Source: Micrococcales bacterium
GTDB lineage: Bacteria; Actinomycetota; Actinomycetes; S36-B12; UBA10799
DNA: 64,000 nt
Assembly (NCBI GenBank): GCA_016719135.1
Contig: JADKAV010000007.1
Location: 62,001 to 126,000, forward strand
Direction: 5' to 3'
Part shown: piece after piece, positions 53,709 through 61,544 of the stretch
Numbering within the stretch: the first letter of the stretch is position 1
How the letters are laid out: each line of letters starts with the position of its first letter
Position numbers and translations under genes: made by a program
The notes under the pieces: model-generated
What the model was told of the DNA's origin: nothing
The model's database searches: none
Seen by the model: only the letters and a program-made list of their open reading frames with translations

Positions 53709-54419
53709 GTGACCCCAGGACTGCCGCTGACCGGTGAACGCACCGTGCCGGGGATAGCGCGCGAGCAGTACTGGTTCGCCCGGCACGAAGTGGTCTACCG
53801 CTGGCTGGCTGCGCGGTGCGCCGGCGCCAGCGTGCTCGAGGCCGGTTCTGGTGAGGGGTACGGGGCGCAGATCCTGCATGAGGCCGGCGCGCGGGTCGTC
53901 GCCGTCGACTACGACGCGGCCGCGATCTCCCACAGTGCCGCCACCTACCCACTGCCCCACGTACGAGCCAATCTGGCCGCGCTGCCGTTCGACCGGATGG
54001 ATGCCGTGGTCAGCCTGCAGGTGATCGAACATCTGTGGGATCTGGCGGGATTTCTGCGCGAGGTGCGGCGCATCGCTGACTGGACCTGCCTGAGCACCCC
54101 CAACCGATTGACGTTCTCACCGGGACTGGCCCGCGGCGCCAAACCGACCAACCCATTCCATGTGGAGGAGTTCGACGCCGATCAACTACGTGCGCTTCTA
54201 GACGCGGCAGGATTCTCCGAGGTGGCCATCCATGGGGTGCATCACGGCCCCCGACTGGCGGACCGGCCGACGCTGCTGGCCGAACAGATCCGGGCGGCGC
54301 TGAACGACACCTGGTCAGCCGAACTCGAGCAGTACGTCGCAACGGTCACAACAGCCGACTTTCAGCTCTGCGCCGAGGACCTGGACAACAGCCTGGATCT
54401 GGTGGTGATCGCGCGGTGA
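53709..54419 (+). CDS. class I SAM methyltransferase of the polymethylated-glucan cluster (Rv3030-like)
   Basis: Protein of 236 residues. SAM motif I is VLEAGSGEGYGAQIL, motif II is AVDYDAAAISHS, then DAVVSLQVIEHLWDL and STPNRLTFSPG. In mycobacteria the gene in this position (Rv3030, between etfBA and the GH57/GT4 genes) methylates the reducing-end sugar of methylglucose lipopolysaccharide; I infer a similar role. The GTG at 53709 is set by TAGCCT seven bases upstream; longer in-frame starts exist. It overlaps the next gene by four bases (GTGA). Confidence 0.75.
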   Translation: MTPGLPLTGERTVPGIAREQYWFARHEVVYRWLAARCAGASVLEAGSGEGYGAQILHEAGARVVAVDYDAAAISHSAATYPLPHVRANLAALPFDRMDAVVSLQVIEHLWDLAGFLREVRRIADWTCLSTPNRLTFSPGLARGAKPTNPFHVEEFDADQLRALLDAAGFSEVAIHGVHHGPRLADRPTLLAEQIRAALNDTWSAELEQYVATVTTADFQLCAEDLDNSLDLVVIAR

Positions 54420-55852
54420 CCGGCCGGTTCGCGCTCGTCTTGCACAGTCATCTGCCATGGGTACGCGGACACGGACGATGGCCGGTGGGTGAGGTGTGGC
54501 TGCACGAGGCGATCGCGACCAGCTACTTGCCCGTGCTGGATGTGCTCGCGCGGCTGGCGGAGAAAGGCCACCGCAACCTGGCGACGGTCGGCATCACGCC
54601 GGTGCTCGCAGCCCAGCTCGACGACCCGGAATGCCTGCAAGCCACCCGCAGCTGGGCTGCCGACTGGTTGTGGCGCACCCAGGAACTGGGCCAGTACGAT
54701 CGCCCGGCCGCTGCCCGCGAGGCCCAGCAGGCGAACGCGACGTTGCACGCTCTGCAGACCACGCACCGGGCCGGGCTGTCCACGGCCTGGCGACGCCTGG
54801 CCGACGCCGGAGTCGTGGAGCTGCTCGGCGGGCCGGCCGCACACCCCTTCCAGCCATTGCTCGACGACCGCACCGCCGCGTTCAGCCTGCTCACGGGCAT
54901 GGACGACCACCTGGCCCGTTTCGGCAGCCGGCCAACCGGGATCTGGGCCCCGGAGTGCGGCTACCGGCCGGGCCTGGAAAAGATCTACGCCGAACAGGGG
55001 ATCACGCATTTCCTGATGGACGGGCCGACGATGTTGCACGTCGGCAACCCGACGCACAGCGCCTGGACCGTGGGGGACACCGACGTGATGGCGTTCGGGC
55101 GTGACCTTGACGTCACCTACCGCGTCTGGTCACCGCGCAAGGGATACCCGGGGCACCACGAGTACCGCGATTTCCACGTCATGGACGACCTGGGATTCCG
55201 CACCAGGCGTGTCACGTCGACGGCTGTGCACGGCAACGACAAAGCTGATTACGATCCCGCCGCCGCGGCCCATGCGGTGACCCGGGACGCCCACGATTTC
55301 GTCGACGTGGTGCGCGCCCGACTTCTGCATCTGTCCCATGAGCGACCCAATCCCCTGGTGGTCGCCGCTTACGACACCGAGCTGTTCGGGCACTGGTGGC
55401 ATGAGGGTCCCGCCTGGCTCGAGCAGGTGCTCACGCTGCTGCCCCAAGCCGGGGTCGAGGTCACCACCCTGTCCGGTGCGCACGGCTGCGTGGCGGGGCG
55501 CATCGACCCCGAACCGGGCTCGTGGGGCAGCGGCAAGGACTTTCGTGTGTGGAGCGGCCCACAGGTCGCAGACATGGTCGACGACAACGAAGACCTCATG
55601 CGGCGGTGGCGCAAACTCGCCGACCCGCAGGTCCGCGATCCCCGTCAGGACGAGTTGGCGACCCAGGCCCTGCTGGCCCTCTCCAGCGACTGGGCGTTCA
55701 TGGTCAGCAAGGACAGTGCCGCGCAATATGCCCGCCTGCGGCACGCTGAACACCACCGCCAGTTCGCGAGCATCGCCGCCGCGATCGAAACCGGTCGCCC
55801 GGTGACATGCGGGGAACGACCGTTCCCACATCTGGACGCGCGGCTCTTCTGA
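54416..55852 (+). CDS. GH57 alpha-1,4-glucan branching-type enzyme (Rv3031-like)
   Basis: Protein of 478 residues, GH57 catalytic barrel plus the C-terminal helical domain (DUF1957). N-terminal HSHLPWVRGHG, nucleophile motif GIWAPECGY (Glu near residue 180) and acid motif AYDTELFGHWWHEGP (Asp near residue 320). Forms or rearranges alpha-glucan branches; in mycobacteria it acts in methylglucose lipopolysaccharide synthesis. GTGA overlap with the methyltransferase and TGATG overlap with the glucosyltransferase. Confidence 0.9.
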   Translation: MTGRFALVLHSHLPWVRGHGRWPVGEVWLHEAIATSYLPVLDVLARLAEKGHRNLATVGITPVLAAQLDDPECLQATRSWAADWLWRTQELGQYDRPAAAREAQQANATLHALQTTHRAGLSTAWRRLADAGVVELLGGPAAHPFQPLLDDRTAAFSLLTGMDDHLARFGSRPTGIWAPECGYRPGLEKIYAEQGITHFLMDGPTMLHVGNPTHSAWTVGDTDVMAFGRDLDVTYRVWSPRKGYPGHHEYRDFHVMDDLGFRTRRVTSTAVHGNDKADYDPAAAAHAVTRDAHDFVDVVRARLLHLSHERPNPLVVAAYDTELFGHWWHEGPAWLEQVLTLLPQAGVEVTTLSGAHGCVAGRIDPEPGSWGSGKDFRVWSGPQVADMVDDNEDLMRRWRKLADPQVRDPRQDELATQALLALSSDWAFMVSKDSAAQYARLRHAEHHRQFASIAAAIETGRPVTCGERPFPHLDARLF

Positions 55853-57051
55853 TGCACGTCCTGCACCTGACGTGGGAGTATCCGCCGGTCGTCTACGGCG
55901 GCCTCGGCCGGCATGTGCACGCACTGTCGCGCGCACAGGCAGCCGCCGGCCACGAAGTCACGGTAGTGACCCAACAACCTGAGGACGCCGCTGCCGAAGA
56001 GACGATCGACGGAGTCCGGATCGTGCGGGTATCTCCGGTCGGACCTTTCCCGTATCACCTTCCGTCACTGCTGAGCTGGGTGGGATTCCTGGATGACGCC
56101 ATCGGACGTGCCGGCATGCAGCAGGATCGCGTGGAGGTCGTGCACGTCCACGACTGGGTCACCGGCAGGGCAGGCACGGCCACGGCTGAAGCTCTGGAGG
56201 TGCCCTTGGTCGCCACTGTGCATGCCACGGAGGCGGGCAGGCACCGCGGCTGGTTGCCCGACGACGTGTCCCGCGGGGTCCACTTGATCGAACGTTGGCT
56301 GGTCGATGAGGCCGATTCCCTCATCGTCTGTTCGCAGTCGATGGCCACCGAGGTCCAGCACGCGCACTCTGCAGATCCCGCCCGGATCACCGTCATCCCC
56401 AACGGCATCGACGCGTCGGTCTACTCACCGCACGACAACGTTGCGCCGGATCTGCTCGAGGGTTCACCACGCATCAGTTTCGTGGGTCGCATCGAGTGGG
56501 AGAAGGGGGTCTTCACCGCCGTCGAGGCGATGCCCGCCGTGCTCGCGCGGTACCCGCGAGCCCGCCTGCGCATCGTGGGGACCGGCGGCCAGTCGGCGGC
56601 TGTGGCCGACCTGGTCGCACGATCAGGGCTCACGACCCAGGTGCAGTTGCTCGGCCACGTGGACGAACCGACCCTGCGCGCGGTCTACACAAGTTCTGAT
56701 CTGGTCATCGCACCGAGCTCCTACGAACCCTTCGGCATCGTGGCCCTGGAGGCTGCCGCGATGGGAGTACCGCTGGTCGTCGGGGACACCGGTGGGCTGG
56801 CGGAGTTCGTCACCGACCAGCGCGGTCGCCGGTGTCGGCCGAACGACGCCGCCGATCTCGCCGCGCAGATCGTGACCACCTTCGACGAGCCCGAGCAAAC
56901 AGCACGTCGCCGCGCGAACGCCAGCCTCGCACTGAGTCAGTACACCTGGGACGAGGTGGCTCGCCGCACGGCGGAGGTGTACGACAAGGCGCGACGGCGC
57001 CAGCGTCCGGCCCGGGTCACCAGAGCGCCGGCAAACCCGATCTGGGAGTGA
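55852..57051 (+). CDS. GT4 alpha-1,4-glucosyltransferase (Rv3032-like)
   Basis: GT-B fold glycosyltransferase of 399 residues. N-terminus HVLHLTWEYPPVVYGGLGRH as in glycogen synthases using GDP/ADP/UDP-glucose; acceptor-site NGIDASVYSP; donor site ISFVGRIEWEKG and the EX7E-like APSSYEPFGIVALEA. Probably elongates the alpha-1,4-glucan chain. The ATG at 55852 overlaps the GH57 stop. End of the three-gene plus-strand unit. Confidence 0.9.
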   Translation: MHVLHLTWEYPPVVYGGLGRHVHALSRAQAAAGHEVTVVTQQPEDAAAEETIDGVRIVRVSPVGPFPYHLPSLLSWVGFLDDAIGRAGMQQDRVEVVHVHDWVTGRAGTATAEALEVPLVATVHATEAGRHRGWLPDDVSRGVHLIERWLVDEADSLIVCSQSMATEVQHAHSADPARITVIPNGIDASVYSPHDNVAPDLLEGSPRISFVGRIEWEKGVFTAVEAMPAVLARYPRARLRIVGTGGQSAAVADLVARSGLTTQVQLLGHVDEPTLRAVYTSSDLVIAPSSYEPFGIVALEAAAMGVPLVVGDTGGLAEFVTDQRGRRCRPNDAADLAAQIVTTFDEPEQTARRRANASLALSQYTWDEVARRTAEVYDKARRRQRPARVTRAPANPIWE

Positions 57052-57139
57052 AGAAGGCCGACTTGGCGCGCGGATGACTCAGATTGTCGTCGGGCATGGG
57101 CACGACGACCCGCACGAGTCACTCGGAAGGCAGCCGGCA

Positions 57140-57424
57140 TCACGCCGTGCGGTAGGACTGAGCCCTGGCCGAACTTGCGTAGGAGCCCATGTCGATGAAG
57201 AAGGCAAGCACCACGAAGAACCACGTGAACCCGGTGACCTCGCCGATCCACCAGTAGAACAGCACGTAGGTCAACGTGGTGTACGGCAGCAGAAGCAGCC
57301 CGATCAACGGCACGATCCAATCACCGTTGAATGCGCGCTCCACGGCGTCGCCGAACAGCCAGATCAGTGCCAAGGCAATTCGCGGGAAGAACGCCCCCAG
57401 CGCCACAACGAAACAACCGCACAT
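57140..57424 (-). CDS. small membrane protein
   Basis: Protein of 94 residues, three hydrophobic segments (about 5-24, 36-60 and 63-82) and a polar tail. No known family is recognised, but aromatic pairs (YWWIGEVTGFTWFF) are typical of small actinobacterial membrane proteins. Mycobacteria have a small gene (Rv3032A) at the same place by memory. Its start is ATG at 57424, 12 bases after the ATP-grasp stop. Confidence 0.6.
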   Translation of the reverse strand: MCGCFVVALGAFFPRIALALIWLFGDAVERAFNGDWIVPLIGLLLLPYTTLTYVLFYWWIGEVTGFTWFFVVLAFFIDMGSYASSARAQSYRTA

Positions 57425-57436
57425 GATTCCTCCGAC

Positions 57437-58906
57437 CTATCGGGACCGCATCCGGCCCATCATGTCAACAATCGACTCATAATCCGCGATCGCGTCGTCG
57501 AGAGTGTCGGCGATGCAGGTCACCCCGACCTTGCCGTACTCGGACAGGGCACCAAGCATGTGGAACACGCAGCCGCGCTCGGTGACCGGGTCGAACATGA
57601 GGCGACTGCTGACGGCTGCATCGAGCAGGTCGGAGACCGACATTCCCCGGTAGTCGTCGGAGTGCAGGTTGTCGGTGGCGTAGTAGCACTTCGGCGATCC
57701 CTGCCCGGACACGAACGTCCCGGTCGCCGCGTCGTAGTGCCCTTCGGTGATGACTGCCATCGACAGCATCGGGTGGGTGGTGCCGCCTTTGCGCAGGTTG
57801 ATCTCGATGGCGGACAGTCGCTGCCCCGCCTCCACGAAATCGACCGCGAACCGCCCGCGCGCACCCTTGGCCTGCAGCACCTCACCGACCTTGAGCGTCT
57901 CCTCCTGCACCCGCAGGCGATACCGCGGGTCGGCGGGGAAGGTCGAGCCCTCGAAGACCTGGCCGTCGGATCCACCGAGCACCTGGTCGTGCGTCGACAG
58001 CGGCCGCAAAGTGCCCAGCGGCCCGATGTATCCCTGCCCTGACGGTGAGGCGCTCACCGCGTCCACGAACTCCTCGACGATCCCGCCCATGACCTCGAAG
58101 CGCTCGGCAAACGATTCGTACGTCTCGGCAGGCGCCTGCATCTTCAGATGCCGGGGCAGCGCCTCCCGGATGGCCTGCTCATCCTCGCCGTGTTCATAGC
58201 GGTACAGCGCGTTGCCTTCGCCCGAGAAACCCTCCTCGAGTTTCACCACGCCTGTGTGCAGAGCCGGATGCTCGCGTTTCAGGTCCGCCAGCGCACGCAC
58301 CACATCCTGCATGTCACGCAGATCTTCGTACCCGGCGGGCAGGTCGATCCCGGCCTCGCGAAAGATCCCGCGGCTACCGGATTTGGACCCCAGATGGTCG
58401 AGGTCCGGCGGATTGCCGATCAATGGCAGGCCGAGTTCGACCGCGAGTTTGCGCTCCAGGCCGGTGGTGTTCATGCACACCAACGCCGCGATCTGGGAGT
58501 GCGACAGTGCCTGTTTGATCTCGGCGAGGCGGGCAGGGCGCTCCAGTAGCTTTTCGGTCAGCGGCCGCCGGGACAGATCGTCACAGCTGATCATGGTCAG
58601 CCGGGACCGCGCGTGCGACGAGGGGACGCCGGGGATGAGGCCCAGGTAGTAGTCCACGGTCACGTCGGCGATGGGCGCGCTGGAGCAGAAGATGACGTGC
58701 ATGGCCGGGTTGTGCAACTGCAGGAGCATGGCCAGCAGGCGTTCCTCGTAGTGTTCGACCCCCAGGACGTTCTTGAGCAGTTCCTGGTCGAAGGACATGC
58801 TGGGCACGATCACCAGGCACTGCGGGGCTTCGGGGTCGGACAAGAACGTATGGACCATGTCCGGCAACGCCGATTCCAAGGCCTCGAAATCGCTGTGCCC
58901 GTTCAT
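57437..58906 (-). CDS. ATP-grasp ligase related to PGM1 peptide ligase
   Basis: Protein of 489 residues. A pre-ATP-grasp region (VPSMSFDQELLKNVLG) is followed by an ATP-grasp fold: HLGSKSGSRGIFREAGIDLP, GVVKLEEGFSGEGN, EEFVDAVSASPSGQGYI and the Mg/ATP site AIEINLRKGGTTHPM. The C-terminal part (GCVFHMLGALSEYGKVGVTC) matches the PGM1 C-terminal domain. PGM1 joins an amino-acid-like N-terminus to peptides in pheganomycin synthesis. Here no precursor peptide is visible, so the substrates are unknown. The ATG at 58906 is used. Confidence 0.75.
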   Translation of the reverse strand: MNGHSDFEALESALPDMVHTFLSDPEAPQCLVIVPSMSFDQELLKNVLGVEHYEERLLAMLLQLHNPAMHVIFCSSAPIADVTVDYYLGLIPGVPSSHARSRLTMISCDDLSRRPLTEKLLERPARLAEIKQALSHSQIAALVCMNTTGLERKLAVELGLPLIGNPPDLDHLGSKSGSRGIFREAGIDLPAGYEDLRDMQDVVRALADLKREHPALHTGVVKLEEGFSGEGNALYRYEHGEDEQAIREALPRHLKMQAPAETYESFAERFEVMGGIVEEFVDAVSASPSGQGYIGPLGTLRPLSTHDQVLGGSDGQVFEGSTFPADPRYRLRVQEETLKVGEVLQAKGARGRFAVDFVEAGQRLSAIEINLRKGGTTHPMLSMAVITEGHYDAATGTFVSGQGSPKCYYATDNLHSDDYRGMSVSDLLDAAVSSRLMFDPVTERGCVFHMLGALSEYGKVGVTCIADTLDDAIADYESIVDMMGRMRSR

Positions 58907-59024
58907 TGGATCAGGGTAGCCGCAACCTGCGGTCCGCCGGTACGACCAACCGCGGTTCGTGTCCAACCAACCACCGGCTCCAGGCAGAACAGACTGGATC
59001 GCGAGTCGCCTATGGGGCAGCAGG

Positions 59025-59726
59025 TCACTGACCCGTGGTGTGTTCCTGAGCCGCGACCCGCGTCTTGCGAGCGATGTCCTCCAGCGCCGCACGTCTGGCG
59101 GCGGCTGCGTCGTACTGCTCCTGCCGGTCCTTGAGAACTCGAGCGGGAACACCCCCTACGACGGACTTGGGGGGGATCGTGCCCCGTACGACCGAGTTGG
59201 CCGCCAGTACGCAGCCCGGCCCCACGAAGGTGCCGCGGGTGACGGTGACCTTGGCGCCCAGCCAGCAGTCCGGGCCGATCCGCACCGGACTCTTGACGAT
59301 CCCCTGGTCCTTGATGGGCCGGTTGACGTCCTCGAAGACATGATCGCAGTCACAGACGTAGATCCAGTCGGCGAAGATGCAGCTACCCCCGATCTCGATG
59401 TCCAGGTATGTATTGATCGTGTTGTCTCGGCCGAACACCGTCTTGTCGCCGATTCGCAGGGTTCCCTCGTGCACCCGTAGCCGATTCTCCTCCCCCACGT
59501 GCACCCACCGCCCGAGGATCAACTGGCCGTACCCCTTGCGGGCATACAGTTCGCAATGCCGACCGATGAAGACGAACCCCTCGGTGATGATGTGCCGATG
59601 GCGCACCTTCAGCCACAGGAACCGCCAGTACCGCACCAGATACCACCAACTCCAGGCCCGGTTGCGGACGATCCACTTCACCGATGCCCAGGTGAGGAAA
59701 CGCGCGTTGCGCGGGTCGCGACTCAC
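59025..59726 (-). CDS. left-handed beta-helix (hexapeptide) acyltransferase
   Basis: Protein of 233 residues. The N-terminal helical part is followed by hexapeptide turns such as LRIGDKTVFGRDN, SPVRIGPDCWLGAKVTVTRG and TFVGPGCVLAANSVVRG, ending with the family loop IPPKSVVGGVPARVLK. Likely an O-acetyl- or acyltransferase using acyl-CoA. Matches the position of a hexapeptide transferase (Rv3034c) in mycobacteria. The GTG at 59726 overlaps the methyltransferase stop (GTGA). Confidence 0.85.
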   Translation of the reverse strand: MSRDPRNARFLTWASVKWIVRNRAWSWWYLVRYWRFLWLKVRHRHIITEGFVFIGRHCELYARKGYGQLILGRWVHVGEENRLRVHEGTLRIGDKTVFGRDNTINTYLDIEIGGSCIFADWIYVCDCDHVFEDVNRPIKDQGIVKSPVRIGPDCWLGAKVTVTRGTFVGPGCVLAANSVVRGTIPPKSVVGGVPARVLKDRQEQYDAAAARRAALEDIARKTRVAAQEHTTGQ

Positions 59727-60658
59727 GCCTTGGTTCCGGTCACACTCACGTTGTAGAAGTACTGCGCGGGGACGATCCTGCTCATGACCTTCGCATCGAG
59801 GGCGGACAGCCCCAGCCAGGTGCCGTACGCGAAGTACGCCCATTTGAAGCCCAGGGAACCGGGTTTTACCGCTGCTTCGATCGTGCGCACCGGCCATCCG
59901 AACCAGGAGGCGGTGAACTCCTCGGTGACCGTGTGGACGTCTACCGCCCCGGCGCGCAGGCACAGCCGACGCAGTTCGTCCGGGTCGAAGGTGTGGACGT
60001 CCACCACGGCCTCCAGCAGGGCGGCCCGCGACGACTCATCCAGCTCGGTGTCCGTCTTGGCGTACTTGCCGCGCAGTCCCGGCAGATGCGTCACCCGCTT
60101 GGCCACGTTCCACGTCAAGTGGGACAGTTTGCGGGCCACGAAGTCACCCTTCGCGGTCGGCTCACCGGCGAACACGAATCGGCCACCGGGTTTGAGGACC
60201 CGCAGAATCTCGCGCATGGCTTGATCCAGGTCGGGGATGTGGTGCAGCACCGCATGGCCGACGACCAGATCGAAGGTGTCATCGGGGTAGGGCAATGTCT
60301 CCGCGTCGGCCACTCGGCCCTCGAGCTCGAAGCCCAGGTGCTCGGCGTTGCGCTTGGCCACCTCGACCATGCCCGGGGACAGGTCGGTCACATGCCCGTC
60401 ATCGAGCACCCCCGCGAGCTTCAGATTGAGCAGGAAGAAGCCGGTCCCACAGCCCAGTTCCAGCGCGCTGCCATAGGGCCAATCGGCCTCCCCGGCGACG
60501 TTCACGAACCGGTCCCGGGCGTAGGTGATGCACCGCTCGTCGAAGGAGATCGACCACTTGTCGTCGTAGCTGTCCGCCTCCCAGTCGTGGTACAGGAGGT
60601 TGGCCAGCTTCGGGTCGTCCCAGGCCTGCTGCATCTGTTCGACGGTGGGTGGGGTCAT
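59723..60658 (-). CDS. class I SAM-dependent methyltransferase (Rv3038c-like)
   Basis: Protein of 311 residues. SAM motif I SALELGCGTGFFLLNL, DLSPGMVEVAKRNAEHLG, and DTFDLVVGHAVLHHIPDLD with LKPGGRFVFAGEP. UbiE/MenG-like core with an extra C-terminal domain. In mycobacteria a similar gene lies beside echA17 in the same order; its substrate is not settled. Starts at ATG 60658, four bases after the enoyl-CoA hydratase gene. Confidence 0.85.
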   Translation of the reverse strand: MTPPTVEQMQQAWDDPKLANLLYHDWEADSYDDKWSISFDERCITYARDRFVNVAGEADWPYGSALELGCGTGFFLLNLKLAGVLDDGHVTDLSPGMVEVAKRNAEHLGFELEGRVADAETLPYPDDTFDLVVGHAVLHHIPDLDQAMREILRVLKPGGRFVFAGEPTAKGDFVARKLSHLTWNVAKRVTHLPGLRGKYAKTDTELDESSRAALLEAVVDVHTFDPDELRRLCLRAGAVDVHTVTEEFTASWFGWPVRTIEAAVKPGSLGFKWAYFAYGTWLGLSALDAKVMSRIVPAQYFYNVSVTGTKA

Positions 60659-60662
60659 AGGG

Positions 60663-61463
60663 TCATCGTCCTTCGAATTTCGCCTGGCCGGGACCGGATT
60701 CCAGGAAGGTGTTCATTCCGATCGTGCGGTCCTGCGTGGCGAACAGGCCCGCGAAGTGCTGCCGTTCGATCTCCAAGCCGGACCGCAGGTCCACTTCCAG
60801 CCCACGATCCACCGCGGCCTTCGCCGCACGCAGGGCCAGTGCTGGCCCACCCACGAAGGAGCGCGCCCATGCCACCGCCTCATCATGAACGTCGTCTGGA
60901 GCCACGATCCGGTCGACCAAGCCGATCCGCAGTGCCTCCTCGGCGCGCACGTGGCGGCCACTGAAGATCATCTCCTTGGCCCGGGCCGGCCCGATCAACC
61001 GCGGCAGTCGCTGGGTGCCGCCAGCACCGGGGATGATTCCCAGTTGGATCTCGGGAAGACCGAGTTTCGCATTGTCCGCACACACCCGGAAGTCGGTGCA
61101 CAGCGCGAGCTCCAAGCCACCCCCGAGCGCGTATCCGGTGATGGCCGCGATCGTGGGTTTGCCCAACTCCGTCACTGCGACGAACGAGGCCTGCAGACCG
61201 GTCGAGCGCTCCACCATGGTGCGGTGGTCCCATGCGGCCATCTCCTTGACGTCGGCGCCGGCCGCGAAGACCTTGGGCCCGCCATAGATCACCACCGCGT
61301 GGACATCGCGGCGCTGATCGGCCTCCCGCGCGGCCCGCGCGAACTGCTCCTGCACCTCGATCGACAAGGCATTCATCGGGGGGCGTTGCAGCGTGATGAC
61401 ACCCACCCCGTCGCTCACCTCGAGTGACACGTACCGGGCAGGTTCATCGGGTGTTTGCACCAC
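60663..61463 (-). CDS. enoyl-CoA hydratase/isomerase
   Basis: Crotonase-fold protein of 266 residues. Oxyanion-hole segments KVFAAGADVKEM and ITGYALGGGLELALC; catalytic glutamates fit the hydratase pattern in GLPEIQLGIIPGAGGTQRL. Likely acts in beta-oxidation or in lipid tailoring of the neighbouring cluster, and could feed electrons to the nearby EtfAB through acyl-CoA dehydrogenases. Start is GTG at 61463. Divergent from glgX. Confidence 0.9.
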   Translation of the reverse strand: MVQTPDEPARYVSLEVSDGVGVITLQRPPMNALSIEVQEQFARAAREADQRRDVHAVVIYGGPKVFAAGADVKEMAAWDHRTMVERSTGLQASFVAVTELGKPTIAAITGYALGGGLELALCTDFRVCADNAKLGLPEIQLGIIPGAGGTQRLPRLIGPARAKEMIFSGRHVRAEEALRIGLVDRIVAPDDVHDEAVAWARSFVGGPALALRAAKAAVDRGLEVDLRSGLEIERQHFAGLFATQDRTIGMNTFLESGPGQAKFEGR

Positions 61464-61544
61464 GTCGTCCTCCTTTGAGTTCCAATGGGAGGCTAACCTC
61501 CACTAGGGACCCTGCGGTCGACGGGTTCTCGCGATAGGAGGACT

